A program made the translations under genes and the position numbers. A DNA stretch of 64,000 nt from Pseudomonadota bacterium (GTDB lineage Bacteria; Pseudomonadota; Alphaproteobacteria; Rhizobiales; Xanthobacteraceae). Location: the NCBI GenBank assembly GCA_023387735.1, contig JAEWHP010000014.1, positions 183,623 to 247,622 on the forward strand. The letters are read 5' to 3'. Below, piece by piece: positions 52,918 to 62,184 of this stretch. Below the pieces are notes generated by a model. The model worked only from the letters and a program-made list of their open reading frames with translations, made no database searches and was not told the origin of the DNA. Every line of letters begins with the position of its first letter. The stretch's first letter is position 1.

Positions 52918-52946
52918 GGGTTTCCCGGAGGTGGTCTCCGGAACCC
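52918..52946 (+). promoter_or_regulatory. Expression-platform hairpin of the glycine riboswitch
   Basis: GGGTT and CGGAG pair with CTCCG and AACCC, with a small bulge, directly after the second aptamer and 16 bases before the gcvT ATG. There is no T-run, so control is more likely at translation than at transcription. Confidence 0.5.
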
Positions 52947-52961
52947 CTGAGGGCCTGACGG

Positions 52962-54107
52962 ATGCTGGAGCGCAACGAATCTCCATTAAGACGCACTCCC
53001 CTGCACGCGCTCCATGTGGCGCGGGGCGGCAAGATGGTTCCGTTCGCGGGCTATGACATGCCGGTACAATTCCCGGCCGGCGTGCTCAAGGAACATCTGC
53101 ACACCCGCGCCAGCGCCGGCCTGTTCGACGTCTCGCATATGGGCCAGCTCGCGCTGCGGGCGAAATCCGGCAAGGTCGAGGATGCGGCGCGCGCGCTGGA
53201 ACGGCTGGTACCGCAGGACATCGTGGCCGTCGCCCCGGGCCGGCAGCGCTACGCGCAGTTCACCAATGAAGCCGGCGGCATTCTCGATGATCTGATGGTG
53301 GCGAATTTCGGCGACCACCTGTTCCTGGTGGTCAACGCCGCCTGCAAGGTCGAGGACGAGGCGCATCTGCGCGCACAGCTTTCTGAAACCTGCGTCATCG
53401 ACTCGCTGGCCGACCGCGCGCTGATCGCGCTGCAGGGACCGAAAGCGGAAGCCGCGCTGGCGAAGTATAGTGCAGACGTATCAGCGATGCGGTTCATGGA
53501 TACCGGACCGCGCAAGGTCGCCGGCTTCGACTGCTTCGTCTCGCGCTCGGGCTACACCGGCGAGGACGGGTTTGAGATTTCCGTACCGGCCGAGCATGCC
53601 GAGACGCTGGTGGCGTCCCTGCTGGACAACGCCGACGTACTCCCGATCGGGCTGGGCGCCCGCGACAGCCTGCGACTCGAGGCCGGGCTCTGCCTTTACG
53701 GGCACGACATCGACACCACGACGACGCCGGTCGAGGGCGCGCTGGAGTGGTCGGTGCAGAAGAGCCGCCGCACCGGCGGCGCGCGTGCCGGCGGCTTCCC
53801 CGGCGCCGAGAAAATTCTCGCGCAGTTTGAAAAAGGCGCCGCGCGTCGCCGCGTCGGCTTGCGTCCCGAGGGCCGCGCGCCGGTGCGCGAAGGCGCGCTG
53901 CTGTTTGCGGATGCGGCCTCGGGCGAACCGATCGGCAAGGTCACCTCGGGCGGTTTCGGCCCGAGCCTCAATGCGCCGGTCGCGATGGGCTACCTGCCGA
54001 CGGCGCTGTCGAAGAACGGGACGCAAGTCTTTGCGGAAGTGCGCGGGCAGCGCCTGCCGCTGCAGGTCGCAGCCATGCCTTTCGTCGCCAACACCTACAA
54101 ACGCTAG
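52962..54107 (+). CDS. gcvT: Glycine cleavage system T protein (aminomethyltransferase)
   Basis: 381 residues. RRTPLHALHVARGGKMVPFAGYDMPVQF, GLFDVSHMGQ, GYTGEDGFEISVP, GLGARDSLRLEAGLCLYGHDID and the folate-site GFGPSLNAPVAMGY are all typical. It moves the methylene unit from the H protein to tetrahydrofolate and releases ammonia. It is the first gene of gcvT-gcvH-gcvP and lies under the tandem glycine riboswitch. There is no clear Shine-Dalgarno sequence before the ATG, which fits riboswitch-controlled access. Confidence 0.97.
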   Translation: MLERNESPLRRTPLHALHVARGGKMVPFAGYDMPVQFPAGVLKEHLHTRASAGLFDVSHMGQLALRAKSGKVEDAARALERLVPQDIVAVAPGRQRYAQFTNEAGGILDDLMVANFGDHLFLVVNAACKVEDEAHLRAQLSETCVIDSLADRALIALQGPKAEAALAKYSADVSAMRFMDTGPRKVAGFDCFVSRSGYTGEDGFEISVPAEHAETLVASLLDNADVLPIGLGARDSLRLEAGLCLYGHDIDTTTTPVEGALEWSVQKSRRTGGARAGGFPGAEKILAQFEKGAARRRVGLRPEGRAPVREGALLFADAASGEPIGKVTSGGFGPSLNAPVAMGYLPTALSKNGTQVFAEVRGQRLPLQVAAMPFVANTYKR

Positions 54108-54141
54108 CTTTGCACACGCTGAAAACGCCAGAGGAAGTTTC

Positions 54142-54507
54142 ATGACGACGTTGTTCACATCAGATCACGAATGGCTCCGCATCGAGGGCGATGTCGCCAC
54201 CATCGGCGTCACGGACTATGCGCAATCGCAGCTCGGCGACGTCGTGTTCGTCGAACTGCCCAAGATCGGCCGCGCGCTGAAGAAGGCCGAAGCCGCCGCT
54301 GTCGTCGAATCGGTCAAGGCCGCCTCCGACGTCTACGCGCCGATCTCGGGCGAGGTGCTTGAGGTCAACGAGGAACTCGCCGCCGAACCCGCGCTGGTCA
54401 ATTCCGACGCCGGCGGCAAGGCCTGGTTCTTCAAGCTCAAGATCGCGGACAAGAGCGAACTCGACGGCCTGATGGACGAGGCCGCCTATGCCAAGCACAC
54501 GGCGTGA
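54142..54507 (+). CDS. gcvH: Glycine cleavage system H protein
   Basis: 121 residues from ATG 54142 with GAGGAAG upstream. The lipoylated lysine is K59 in VVESVKAASDVYAP. TSDHEWLRIEGDVATIGVTDYAQSQLGDVVFVELP is the usual N-terminal half. It carries the aminomethyl group between GcvP and GcvT. It lies 34 bases behind gcvT. Confidence 0.98.
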   Translation: MTTLFTSDHEWLRIEGDVATIGVTDYAQSQLGDVVFVELPKIGRALKKAEAAAVVESVKAASDVYAPISGEVLEVNEELAAEPALVNSDAGGKAWFFKLKIADKSELDGLMDEAAYAKHTA

Positions 54508-54540
54508 GGTAATGAACCGCTCTGCCGCCACACTCTCACT

Positions 54541-54641
54541 GTCATCGCCCGGCTTGACCGGGCGACCCAGTACGCCGCGGCCTTTCGGCTTTATCGCTGA
54601 ATTCCCGGCGTACTGGATCGTCCGCCTTCGCGGACGATGAC
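54541..54641. repeat. Inverted-repeat element between gcvH and gcvP
   Basis: The ends GTCATCG... and ...CGATGAC pair, with inner stems GCCCGG/CCGGGC and GTCCGC/GCGGAC, and the arms CCCAGTACGCCG and CGGCGTACTGG are inverted copies. It is similar in organisation to the element at 33461-33578 and splits an operon in the same way. Confidence 0.7.
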
Positions 54642-54672
54642 ACCGAATTTTGCGAATTCTAGCGAGGCACCC

Positions 54673-57546
54673 ATGAACGCGCCGCTGAAGACCACCGCCG
54701 AGGCCGCCACCGATTTCGTGCGCCGGCACATCGGCCCCTCGCCCCGTGACATTGCTGCGATGCTGGAGAGCGTTGGCGCGAAGAGCCTGGCCGAGCTGAT
54801 GAGCCAGACGCTGCCCGCCTCGATCCGGCAAAAGACACCGCTCGATATCGGGCGCGCCTTGAGCGAGACCGAAGCACTTTCGCATATGCGCGAGATGGCG
54901 TCGCAGAACGAGGTGTTCACCTCGCTGATCGGCCAAGGCTATTCCGGCACCATCCTCCCGGCGGTGATCCAGCGCAACATCCTGGAGAACCCGGCCTGGT
55001 ACACGGCCTACACGCCCTACCAGCCGGAGATCAGCCAGGGCCGGCTGGAGGCGCTGTTCAACTTCCAGACCATGATCTGCGATCTTACCGGGCTCGACGT
55101 CGCCAACGCCTCGCTGCTCGACGAAGGCACCGCTGCGGCCGAGGCGATGGCGCTCGCGGAGCGGTCGTCGCAAGCGAAATCGAAATCGTTCTTCGTCGAC
55201 TCGGAAGTGCATCCGCAGACGCTCGCCGTGCTGCGCACCCGCGCCGAGCCGCTGGGCTGGAGTCTCGTGGTCGGCGATCCCCTCACCGATCTCGACAAGG
55301 CTGAGGTGTTCGGCGGCCTGCTGCAGTATCCGGGCACGTCAGGCGCGCTGCGCGATCTGCGGCCGGCGATCGCGGCGCTGCGCGCCAAGGGCGCGCTCGC
55401 CGTCATGGCCGCGGATCTGCTGGCGCTGACGCTCGTCGCCTCGCCGGGCGAGCTCGGCGCGGATATCGCGATCGGATCCGCGCAGCGGTTTGGCGTGCCG
55501 ATGGGCTATGGCGGCCCGCATGCGGCCTACATGGCGGTGCGCGACGCGCTGAAGCGCTCGCTGCCCGGCCGCATCGTCGGCCTGTCGGTGGATTCGCGCG
55601 GCCAGCCGGCCTATCGGCTGGCGCTGCAGACCCGCGAGCAGCATATCCGGCGCGAAAAGGCCACCTCCAACATCTGCACCGCGCAGGTGCTGCTGGCGGT
55701 CATCGCCTCGATGTACGCGGTCTATCACGGCCCGGAGGGGCTGACGCACATTGCCCGTACCGTGCATCGGCGCGCGGCGGTGCTGGCGGCCGGGCTGGCC
55801 AAGCTCGGCTTTGCGCCGAAGTCGCAGGCGTTTTTCGACACGGTCACGGTGGCGGCCGGGTCGAAGCAGGACGAGATCGTCGCCCGCGCGCGCGCCGAAA
55901 AGATCAACCTGCGGATCGGCGACGGCATGCTCGGCATCGCCGTTGACGAGACCACCACGCCCGCTGTCGTCGAAGCGGTGTGGCGCACGTTCGGCGGCGA
56001 GTTTTCTTATAGCGATATCGAAGGGGGTGCGCGCGAGGCGCTTCCCGCCGATTTGAAACGCGGCAGCGCGTTCCTCACCCATCCGGTATTCCACACGCAC
56101 CGCTCCGAGACCGAGCTGCTGCGCTACATGCGCAAGCTCGCCGACCGCGACCTCGCGCTCGACCGCGCGATGATCCCGCTCGGCTCCTGCACCATGAAGC
56201 TGAACGCGACCACCGAGATGATCCCGCTGACCTGGCCCGAGTTCGGCAGCCTGCATCCGTTCGCGCCAGCCGATCAGGCCGGCGGCTATCACGTGCTGTT
56301 CAAGCAACTGGAAAAATGGCTGTGCGACATCACCGGCTATGACGCGGTATCGCTGCAGCCGAATTCCGGCGCGCAGGGCGAATATGCCGGGCTGCTCGCG
56401 ATCCGCGCCTACCACGAGGCGCGCGGCGAGCCGCATCGCAAGGTGTGCCTGATCCCTTCCTCCGCGCACGGCACCAATCCCGCCTCCGCCCACATGGTCG
56501 GCATGGAGGTGGTGGTGACCGCCTGTGACGCGCGCGGCGACGTCGACGTGGACGATCTCCGCGCCAAGGCGGAGAAGCATTCGAAAAACCTCGCCGCCGT
56601 CATGATCACCTATCCTTCGACGCATGGCGTGTTCGAGGAGCACATCCGCGATATCTGCGACATCGTTCACAGCCATGGCGGACAGGTCTATCTCGACGGC
56701 GCCAACATGAATGCGCAGGTCGGCCTGTCGCGGCCCGGCGACTACGGCGCCGATGTCAGCCACCTCAATCTGCACAAGACCTTCTGCATCCCGCATGGCG
56801 GCGGCGGCCCGGGCATGGGGCCGATCGGCGTCAAGGCGCACTTGGCGCCCTATCTGCCCGGCCATCCCGCCACCGATGGCGCGACAGCGCATCCGGTCGG
56901 CCCGGTGTCGGCGGCACCATGGGGCTCGGCCTCGATCCTGACCATCTCCTACATCTACATCCTGATGATGTCGGGCGAAGGCCTGACGCGCGCCACCGAG
57001 GTCGCAATTCTCAACGCCAACTACATCGCAAGCCGGCTCGATCCGCATTTCCCGGTGCTCTACAAGAACGCCAAGGGCCGGGTCGCGCATGAGTGCATCG
57101 TCGATCCGCGCCCGCTCAAGGCCACCTCTGGCGTCACCGTCGACGACATTGCCAAGCGGCTGATCGACTACGGCTTCCACGCGCCGACCATGAGCTTTCC
57201 GGTCGCGGGCACGCTGATGATCGAACCGACCGAATCGGAATCGAAGGCGGAGCTTGATCGGTTCTGCGATGCGATGATTGCGATCCGGAGCGAGATCACC
57301 GAGATCGAGATCGGCCGCTGGAAGGTCGAGGCCTCGCCGTTGCGCCACGCCCCGCACACCGTGCACGACATCGTCGACGACGGGTGGAATCGCGCCTACA
57401 GCCGCGCCACCGGCTGTTTCCCGGCCAGCACCTCGCGCACCGACAAATACTGGAGCCCCGTCGGCCGCGTCGACAACGTCTACGGCGACCGCAACCTGGT
57501 CTGCTCGTGCCCGCCGGTGGAGGATTACGCACAGGCGGCAGAGTGA
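54673..57546 (+). CDS. gcvP: Glycine dehydrogenase (decarboxylating), P protein
   Basis: 957 residues, single-chain P protein, from ATG 54673. FVRRHIGPSPRDIAAMLESVG starts it. The PLP lysine is in HLNLHKTFCIPHGGGGPGMGPIGV, and SVDSRGQPAYRLALQTREQHIRREKATSNICTAQ is a further hallmark. It decarboxylates glycine and loads the aminomethyl group on GcvH. A repeat element lies between it and gcvH, so a separate transcript cannot be excluded. Confidence 0.97.
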   Translation: MNAPLKTTAEAATDFVRRHIGPSPRDIAAMLESVGAKSLAELMSQTLPASIRQKTPLDIGRALSETEALSHMREMASQNEVFTSLIGQGYSGTILPAVIQRNILENPAWYTAYTPYQPEISQGRLEALFNFQTMICDLTGLDVANASLLDEGTAAAEAMALAERSSQAKSKSFFVDSEVHPQTLAVLRTRAEPLGWSLVVGDPLTDLDKAEVFGGLLQYPGTSGALRDLRPAIAALRAKGALAVMAADLLALTLVASPGELGADIAIGSAQRFGVPMGYGGPHAAYMAVRDALKRSLPGRIVGLSVDSRGQPAYRLALQTREQHIRREKATSNICTAQVLLAVIASMYAVYHGPEGLTHIARTVHRRAAVLAAGLAKLGFAPKSQAFFDTVTVAAGSKQDEIVARARAEKINLRIGDGMLGIAVDETTTPAVVEAVWRTFGGEFSYSDIEGGAREALPADLKRGSAFLTHPVFHTHRSETELLRYMRKLADRDLALDRAMIPLGSCTMKLNATTEMIPLTWPEFGSLHPFAPADQAGGYHVLFKQLEKWLCDITGYDAVSLQPNSGAQGEYAGLLAIRAYHEARGEPHRKVCLIPSSAHGTNPASAHMVGMEVVVTACDARGDVDVDDLRAKAEKHSKNLAAVMITYPSTHGVFEEHIRDICDIVHSHGGQVYLDGANMNAQVGLSRPGDYGADVSHLNLHKTFCIPHGGGGPGMGPIGVKAHLAPYLPGHPATDGATAHPVGPVSAAPWGSASILTISYIYILMMSGEGLTRATEVAILNANYIASRLDPHFPVLYKNAKGRVAHECIVDPRPLKATSGVTVDDIAKRLIDYGFHAPTMSFPVAGTLMIEPTESESKAELDRFCDAMIAIRSEITEIEIGRWKVEASPLRHAPHTVHDIVDDGWNRAYSRATGCFPASTSRTDKYWSPVGRVDNVYGDRNLVCSCPPVEDYAQAAE

Positions 57547-57596
57547 GGCAATGACGGAGAGCGGGTGGCGCTAGCGGACCCGCTCGTTCGTGGGGC

Positions 57597-57731
57597 TCAT
57601 CTCTTTTTGGGAAGGACATCCCAATGCAGTGTGAGAATGCCCGCAAAAGCTCCCATGATGAATAAGGCAAAGATCATCAGGATTGAATATTTGCGCGTGC
57701 GCTTGGCGCGCCCTGTTTGAACGACAAACAT
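57597..57731 (-). CDS. Small single-span membrane protein
   Basis: 44 residues, ATG with GGGAGG eight bases upstream. A basic N-terminus (MFVVQTGRAKRTRK) precedes one hydrophobic helix (YSILMIFALFIMGAFAGILTL) and a short tail HWDVLPKKR. By the positive-inside rule the N-terminus faces the cytoplasm. It lies alone between gcvP and recA. The ribosome site and neat layout argue for a real gene; function unknown. Confidence 0.6.
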   Translation of the reverse strand: MFVVQTGRAKRTRKYSILMIFALFIMGAFAGILTLHWDVLPKKR

Positions 57732-57877
57732 CACTTGCCTCCCGCCAGGTCAGCGAGACTTGGCCACCGCACACGGCCCCCCCCCCAACAAAACGGGCGC
57801 TGAAGACGTCGGCAACTCAACGTCCGCAGCACCCGTCTGTCGCGTTTCAGGCCTTATGAGCCCGAAGCGTCGGAAAC

Positions 57878-58966
<1,089 letters not shown>

Positions 58967-59027
58967 AATACGTGCTCCTTATGGCGGGGATTCGCGAGCG
59001 GGACAAACGGGCGGCGACAACAAAAAA

Positions 59028-59056
59028 TTCGTACCACGTTTGTTCCATGTTCGCAA
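59028..59056 (-). promoter_or_regulatory. recA promoter
   Basis: On the minus strand TTGCGA, a 17-base spacer and TACGAA. The -35 lies within the LexA box. Transcription would start about 55 bases before the recA ATG. Confidence 0.55.
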
Positions 59057-59063
59057 TATGTTC
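59049..59063. promoter_or_regulatory. LexA (SOS) box of alphaproteobacterial type
   Basis: GTTC-GCAATAT-GTTC, a perfect GTTC-N7-GTTC direct repeat as recognised by alphaproteobacterial LexA, 83 bases before the recA start and overlapping its -35 hexamer. A further GTTC lies at 59042. Confidence 0.85.
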
Positions 59064-59205
59064 TTTTCGCAGAACTAGGTACTTTCCCTAAAGTATCCGT
59101 AGTTCCCCCAGGTTGATTTTGGTCACACGCCAAACCTTTGCGAGCAGCGGCTTTCCTTGACACAAATCAAGCAAGCGACCGGAGCGAAGCTCACGCTCTC
59201 GGCCA

Positions 59206-59298
59206 TGGCGCGGATTGATTGGCTGTTTGTACTGTCCGTGATCGCCACGTTGGCCCTGTCGGCTGGCGGGGTCAGCGTCCTGCTGTTCGCAATGTGAC
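59206..59298 (+). CDS. Possible 30-residue membrane peptide
   Basis: ATG-to-TGA frame of 30 codons: MARIDWLFVLSVIATLALSA then GGVSVLLFAM, almost entirely one hydrophobic helix. No Shine-Dalgarno sequence is seen and the frame is open upstream to a TTG 48 bases earlier. It lies in the 675-base interval between recA and the next clear gene. It may be real or chance. Confidence 0.3.
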
Positions 59299-59381
59299 CG
59301 TAAAACTACGGTATGAAGAACGAATGGTGGCCGCCCATTCGGGTTATTTGACAAACTCAGCTTTTCCACTATTCGGATCGA

Positions 59382-59468
59382 GTGAATGATCGTGCAACCA
59401 TTGCTGTGTTCGCCACTGTAAGCCTGCTTACCGTCCTGCTGGTTTTTCTCGCTCTATTTTGGCATTGA
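59382..59468 (+). CDS. Possible 28-residue membrane peptide
   Basis: GTG-started frame of 28 codons: a short polar start (NDRAT) and one hydrophobic helix (IAVFATVSLLTVLLVFLALFW). It follows the previous hydrophobic peptide by 83 bases on the same strand. No clear ribosome site. Tiny membrane subunits of this size exist in oxidase and transporter complexes, but no link is visible here. Confidence 0.28.
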   Translation: MNDRATIAVFATVSLLTVLLVFLALFWH

Positions 59469-59641
59469 AACTATCCACGCGGCAGAGCGAAATCCTTGGT
59501 AGCCAAGCCCCGATTCCCAGGAACCGCTCCCTCGCCCTCGCGTTAATTTCCATCACCGCGCGGTCGTCGGGTTTCCATCGGTGATGAGAACGCCAATTGC
59601 GCTCCCGCCCTTACTCGAACGGCAGGGATAAGGAGCAGCGT

Positions 59642-59842
59642 ATGGAACGGCGCCGCCGCTTCAAGCAGACCGATCCGCTCGATAAACGTCTTTCGCAGGA
59701 AGCTGAACGTCTGCGCAGGGAGGCCCGCGACGCGCCGCCCGGCGCGGAGCGTGAGCAGCTCGTCCGCAAGGCGCGGCAGGCCGAAACAGCCGCTCGCATG
59801 AGCGAATGGTTGAACTCTCCCGGTCTGAAGGCGCCAACCTGA
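59642..59842 (+). CDS. Small charged helical protein of unknown function
   Basis: 66 residues, ATG with AAGGAG nine bases upstream. The chain is mostly charged helix: RLSQEAERLRREARDAPPGAEREQLVRKARQAETAARMSEWL. It has no membrane segment or cysteine. The strong ribosome site supports a real gene. I recall short proteins of this kind in Bradyrhizobium but cannot name a function. Confidence 0.65.
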   Translation: MERRRRFKQTDPLDKRLSQEAERLRREARDAPPGAEREQLVRKARQAETAARMSEWLNSPGLKAPT

Positions 59843-60075
59843 CAAAGGGGCCGCCTCCATTGGTGGCCATTCTTTCGTCGCCTCGGCCATATTTCCGCTC
59901 GCACCGCCGTTGCCGCGGCTGTGACCATTCGTTGGCGGCCTCGTGACAGCCCTGCCGCGGAACATTTTCTTTGTCAGTTCCAGTCCAGTAACCGTCGCAT
60001 TCCCAACAGAATTTGGCTCAGGTTCCACCCGAGGGTTCCATTGTTGAATATCCGGTAATACATCGAGTTTTGAAC

Positions 60076-60288
60076 ATGCGTACCCTCGGAATTTCCGCGC
60101 TGGTTCTGGCAGTGGGCCTCGGCGCACTGTCGATCGTCTTCGTTGGGCTGGCTTACGACAATGGATGGTCCGGCGGCTCGACCTGTACGGTGGCTGAAAG
60201 CCTTTGCCGCCGTCCCTCATTGATGGCCATACCCGTGTTAGCGACGATGGCATGGGGCCTGATGTTGATGATGCTGACCGAAAGGTAA
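60076..60288 (+). CDS. Small two-helix membrane protein
   Basis: 70 residues from ATG 60076 (a TTG at 60013 is in frame). Two hydrophobic helices, LGISALVLAVGLGALSIVFVGLAY and LMAIPVLATMAWGLMLMMLT, are joined by a loop with two cysteines (GGSTCTVAESLCRRPS), suited to a periplasmic disulfide. Function unknown. Confidence 0.5.
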   Translation: MRTLGISALVLAVGLGALSIVFVGLAYDNGWSGGSTCTVAESLCRRPSLMAIPVLATMAWGLMLMMLTER

Positions 60289-60614
60289 CGAGGCACTGCG
60301 ATAGGCATGGCATCGATCCGCTGTCGCCAGTTTCGTCGTGCTGTATTTCGCTGTCAGGCTATTATCGTCGTCCGCCGTATACTTGGTCGCCAGAAATAGC
60401 GAAGCCGCCGCAAGCGGTCGGTCTCTTTCGTTTTCTCAAAGCCTTCATCCGCATTGATCGCTTCGCCCGGCATCCTGCTGGATGCCATCGGAAAATTGCG
60501 GGCGGTTCCACCGTATGGCCGGTTTGCCCCCGCGTGCACTTTGGCGCTTTTCCCTGGAACGGTTTCTGAGTTGCTGCGTCATCGCATGGGTGACGTGTAG
60601 TTAGGGACCAAATA
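60289..60614. other. Gene-poor stretch
   Basis: About 330 bases without a frame I can defend, lower in coding character than its surroundings. No repeat, terminator or recognisable RNA seen. Confidence 0.4.
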
Positions 60615-60794
60615 GTGCCGGGTAAAAAGTATTTAACGGAACAAGCGGCGACACTGCTCAGATTTGCGAAGGCGACGACGGATCCCGACATTGCCGCAGG
60701 CTATCTCGCCAAGGCCGCCGACCTGTCGGCCAGAAGCGAAGCGGCGCCGGATGCCAGCCCCAAGGCGCCGGATGTGGAGCAGCCGGAAGGCTAG
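60615..60794 (+). CDS. Small protein of unknown function
   Basis: 59 residues, GTG start; stop TAG at 60792. It reads PGKKYLTEQAATLLRFAKATTDPDIAAGYLAKAADLSARSE and then an acidic Pro-rich tail. The helical core with regularly spaced Ala and Leu resembles short proteins I recall from rhizobial genomes. A strong perfect hairpin follows seven bases after the stop, which supports a real single-gene transcript. Confidence 0.6.
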   Translation: MPGKKYLTEQAATLLRFAKATTDPDIAAGYLAKAADLSARSEAAPDASPKAPDVEQPEG

Positions 60795-60800
60795 CTCTCG

Positions 60801-60834
60801 CGATGAGGCCGCCTCGCCATCGGCGGCCTCATCG
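60801..60834 (+). terminator. Hairpin terminator
   Basis: CGATGAGGCCGCC and GGCGGCCTCATCG form 13 perfect pairs around an 8-base loop, followed by TTTG. The stem is strong but the T-run is short. Confidence 0.65.
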
Positions 60835-60914
60835 TTTGATGGTCGGCTGAACATCCCTACAATTTTAAGTGTGCTTGCGGCTTCGGCTGAACGGCTCGTC
60901 AATAAGGCCGCGGT

Positions 60915-61100
60915 ATGAGCTTCCGCATGCAACAGCTCAGATACATGACAAACCAGCCCATCCCGCGCCATCTCGTCGCCAGCCTCTCGCCGCTCAATCG
61001 ACAGCCGGAACCGGCGAGGCCCTCCGAGCCGGTGAGGCCGGACGGATCGTCGCGAACCCAGACCCCATCGCGGCAGCCACTGCCCAACCGTTCGCAGTAG
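60915..61100 (+). CDS. Possible small Pro/Arg-rich protein
   Basis: 61 residues, ATG start without a strong ribosome site. It reads MSFRMQQLRYMTNQPIPRHL followed by a Pro/Ser/Arg-rich tail. The composition could also be that of non-coding GC-rich DNA. Function unknown. Confidence 0.3.
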   Translation: MSFRMQQLRYMTNQPIPRHLVASLSPLNRQPEPARPSEPVRPDGSSRTQTPSRQPLPNRSQ

Positions 61101-61595
61101 CGGCCGCGGCGCGCGGTAGACCGGCCGTCGCACGCGCAGCCCGAACGACCCCGCCGCAGGGGCAATGCAGCGGGGCCGCCGATGACGGGGGAAAATCCGG
61201 AGGAGACCACCCCGCCCTCGGTAAGCAGATACGTCTGCCGCGACGCGCCGTTTCAGCGCCCAATCCGTGCTTTCAGAAATTCGCGGCGAGCCGTTGAACC
61301 TTTTGCATCCAGCCCAGACTTATTTTTGCCTGGGACATTGCATCACTCGGGGAATAGGCCTGCGCCGCCAAGCGAGTATACTCCGCTTGAGCGGCGCAGC
61401 GCTTTTTTCGGCGATCCCCGAGATCAGGCCGCGCCAAGCACCGGGCGCGCCCTGCCCACCCCGTCCGCCTGAAAAGCGCACTATTCAACAAAGGAACCTT
61501 TCGGTTCCGTCCCGGTTATGGCCAAAACCTGCCCCCGCGCCAGATCAGCGCGGGACCACCGCTCCAATACGCATTTTTTCTGACTACAATCTTAA
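61101..61595. other. Gene-poor stretch with a decayed-looking frame
   Basis: About 500 bases without a well-supported gene apart from the weak minus-strand frame at 61273-61491. AAGGAACCTTTCGGTTCCGT (61489-61508) forms a small stem, GGAACC/GGTTCC, near the start of that frame. Nothing else stands out. Confidence 0.35.
61273..61491 (-). CDS. Possible small protein or remnant
   Basis: 72 residues. The second half, KRCAAQAEYTRLAAQAYSPSDAMSQAKISLG, has the pattern of short rhizobial proteins with repeated RAxEYxxLAxxA helices; the first half is Arg-rich and less convincing. It may be a decayed or frameshifted member of that family. Confidence 0.3.
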   Translation of the reverse strand: MLNSALFRRTGWAGRARCLARPDLGDRRKKRCAAQAEYTRLAAQAYSPSDAMSQAKISLGWMQKVQRLAANF

Positions 61596-61823
61596 GTGAC
61601 AAAGTCCGACCCGGGTTCGGCTGGCGGTTGCGAGATTGTTGGCATGATTCACAAGGGCGTCGAATTCACCGTGACAGCGGCCTCCCCGGGCATCTGGAAA
61701 TGGCAGTTTCGTATTGGCGACAGGGTCGTCTGCGGCAAGACCGAAGCCAGGCTGCAGTTGCTTGCGATCCGACGGGTCCAGCTCCGCATCGATCGCGAGT
61801 TGAAAAAAACGGCGCGCGAATAG
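61596..61823 (+). CDS. Small protein of unknown function
   Basis: 75 residues from GTG 61596; an ATG at 61644 would give 59. The core GVEFTVTAASPGIWKWQFRIGDRVVCGKTEARLQLLAIRRVQLRIDREL has clear alternating beta strands and an ending helix, so it looks like a folded small domain. I recall similar short proteins in several copies per Bradyrhizobium genome. No known function. Confidence 0.6.
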   Translation: MTKSDPGSAGGCEIVGMIHKGVEFTVTAASPGIWKWQFRIGDRVVCGKTEARLQLLAIRRVQLRIDRELKKTARE

Positions 61824-61868
61824 GTTCAGCAGACGCGGGATTCTCGCGGCTTGCCTCTCACGGCCGCT

Positions 61869-62099
61869 CTAATCCGCACTCCCCAGCCGCCGCATCGTGA
61901 ATTCGATCTCGCCGCCGGGCAGTTCGCGCCAGCTTTCCACCGCGCTCATGTAAGCCGCCTTGGGATAGCGGCTGAGAAAGTCGCGGGCCCTCGCCCTCGC
62001 CTTGTCGCGCGGCAGCCTAAAGGTCTCACGCAAGTAGCCGTCGTCCGGCTTGCGCCGGCCGGCCATCCGGCTCGCAAGATCGCGCGGACGCAGGACCAT
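61869..62099 (-). CDS. Small protein of unknown function
   Basis: 76 residues from the ATG at 62099, chosen because GGAG stands eight bases upstream; an ATG six codons earlier is in frame. It reads LRPRDLASRMAGRRKPDDGYLRETFRLPRDKARARARDFLSRYPKAAYMSAVESWRELPGGEIEFTMRR. Basic, no signal or membrane segment, with a FLxxYPxAxYxxxVxxW pattern. It converges on the small gene at 61596. Confidence 0.6.
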   Translation of the reverse strand: MVLRPRDLASRMAGRRKPDDGYLRETFRLPRDKARARARDFLSRYPKAAYMSAVESWRELPGGEIEFTMRRLGSAD

Positions 62100-62184
62100 G
62101 TCGTAACTCCAGACCACTGACGACAGGATAATTATAGTAGCGGCGGCGTACGAATCCTACCCGCCGCCATGCCCCCTCCTTGCC

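Noticed and set aside
55339..57366. A 675-codon minus-strand frame opposite gcvP
   Set aside because: Antisense shadow of gcvP with the same compositional signature.
57777..57786. A run of ten C residues, considered as a phase-variable tract
   Set aside because: No defensible gene contains it and it lies between recA and a small gene, so no switching target is visible. It may be a sequencing artefact.
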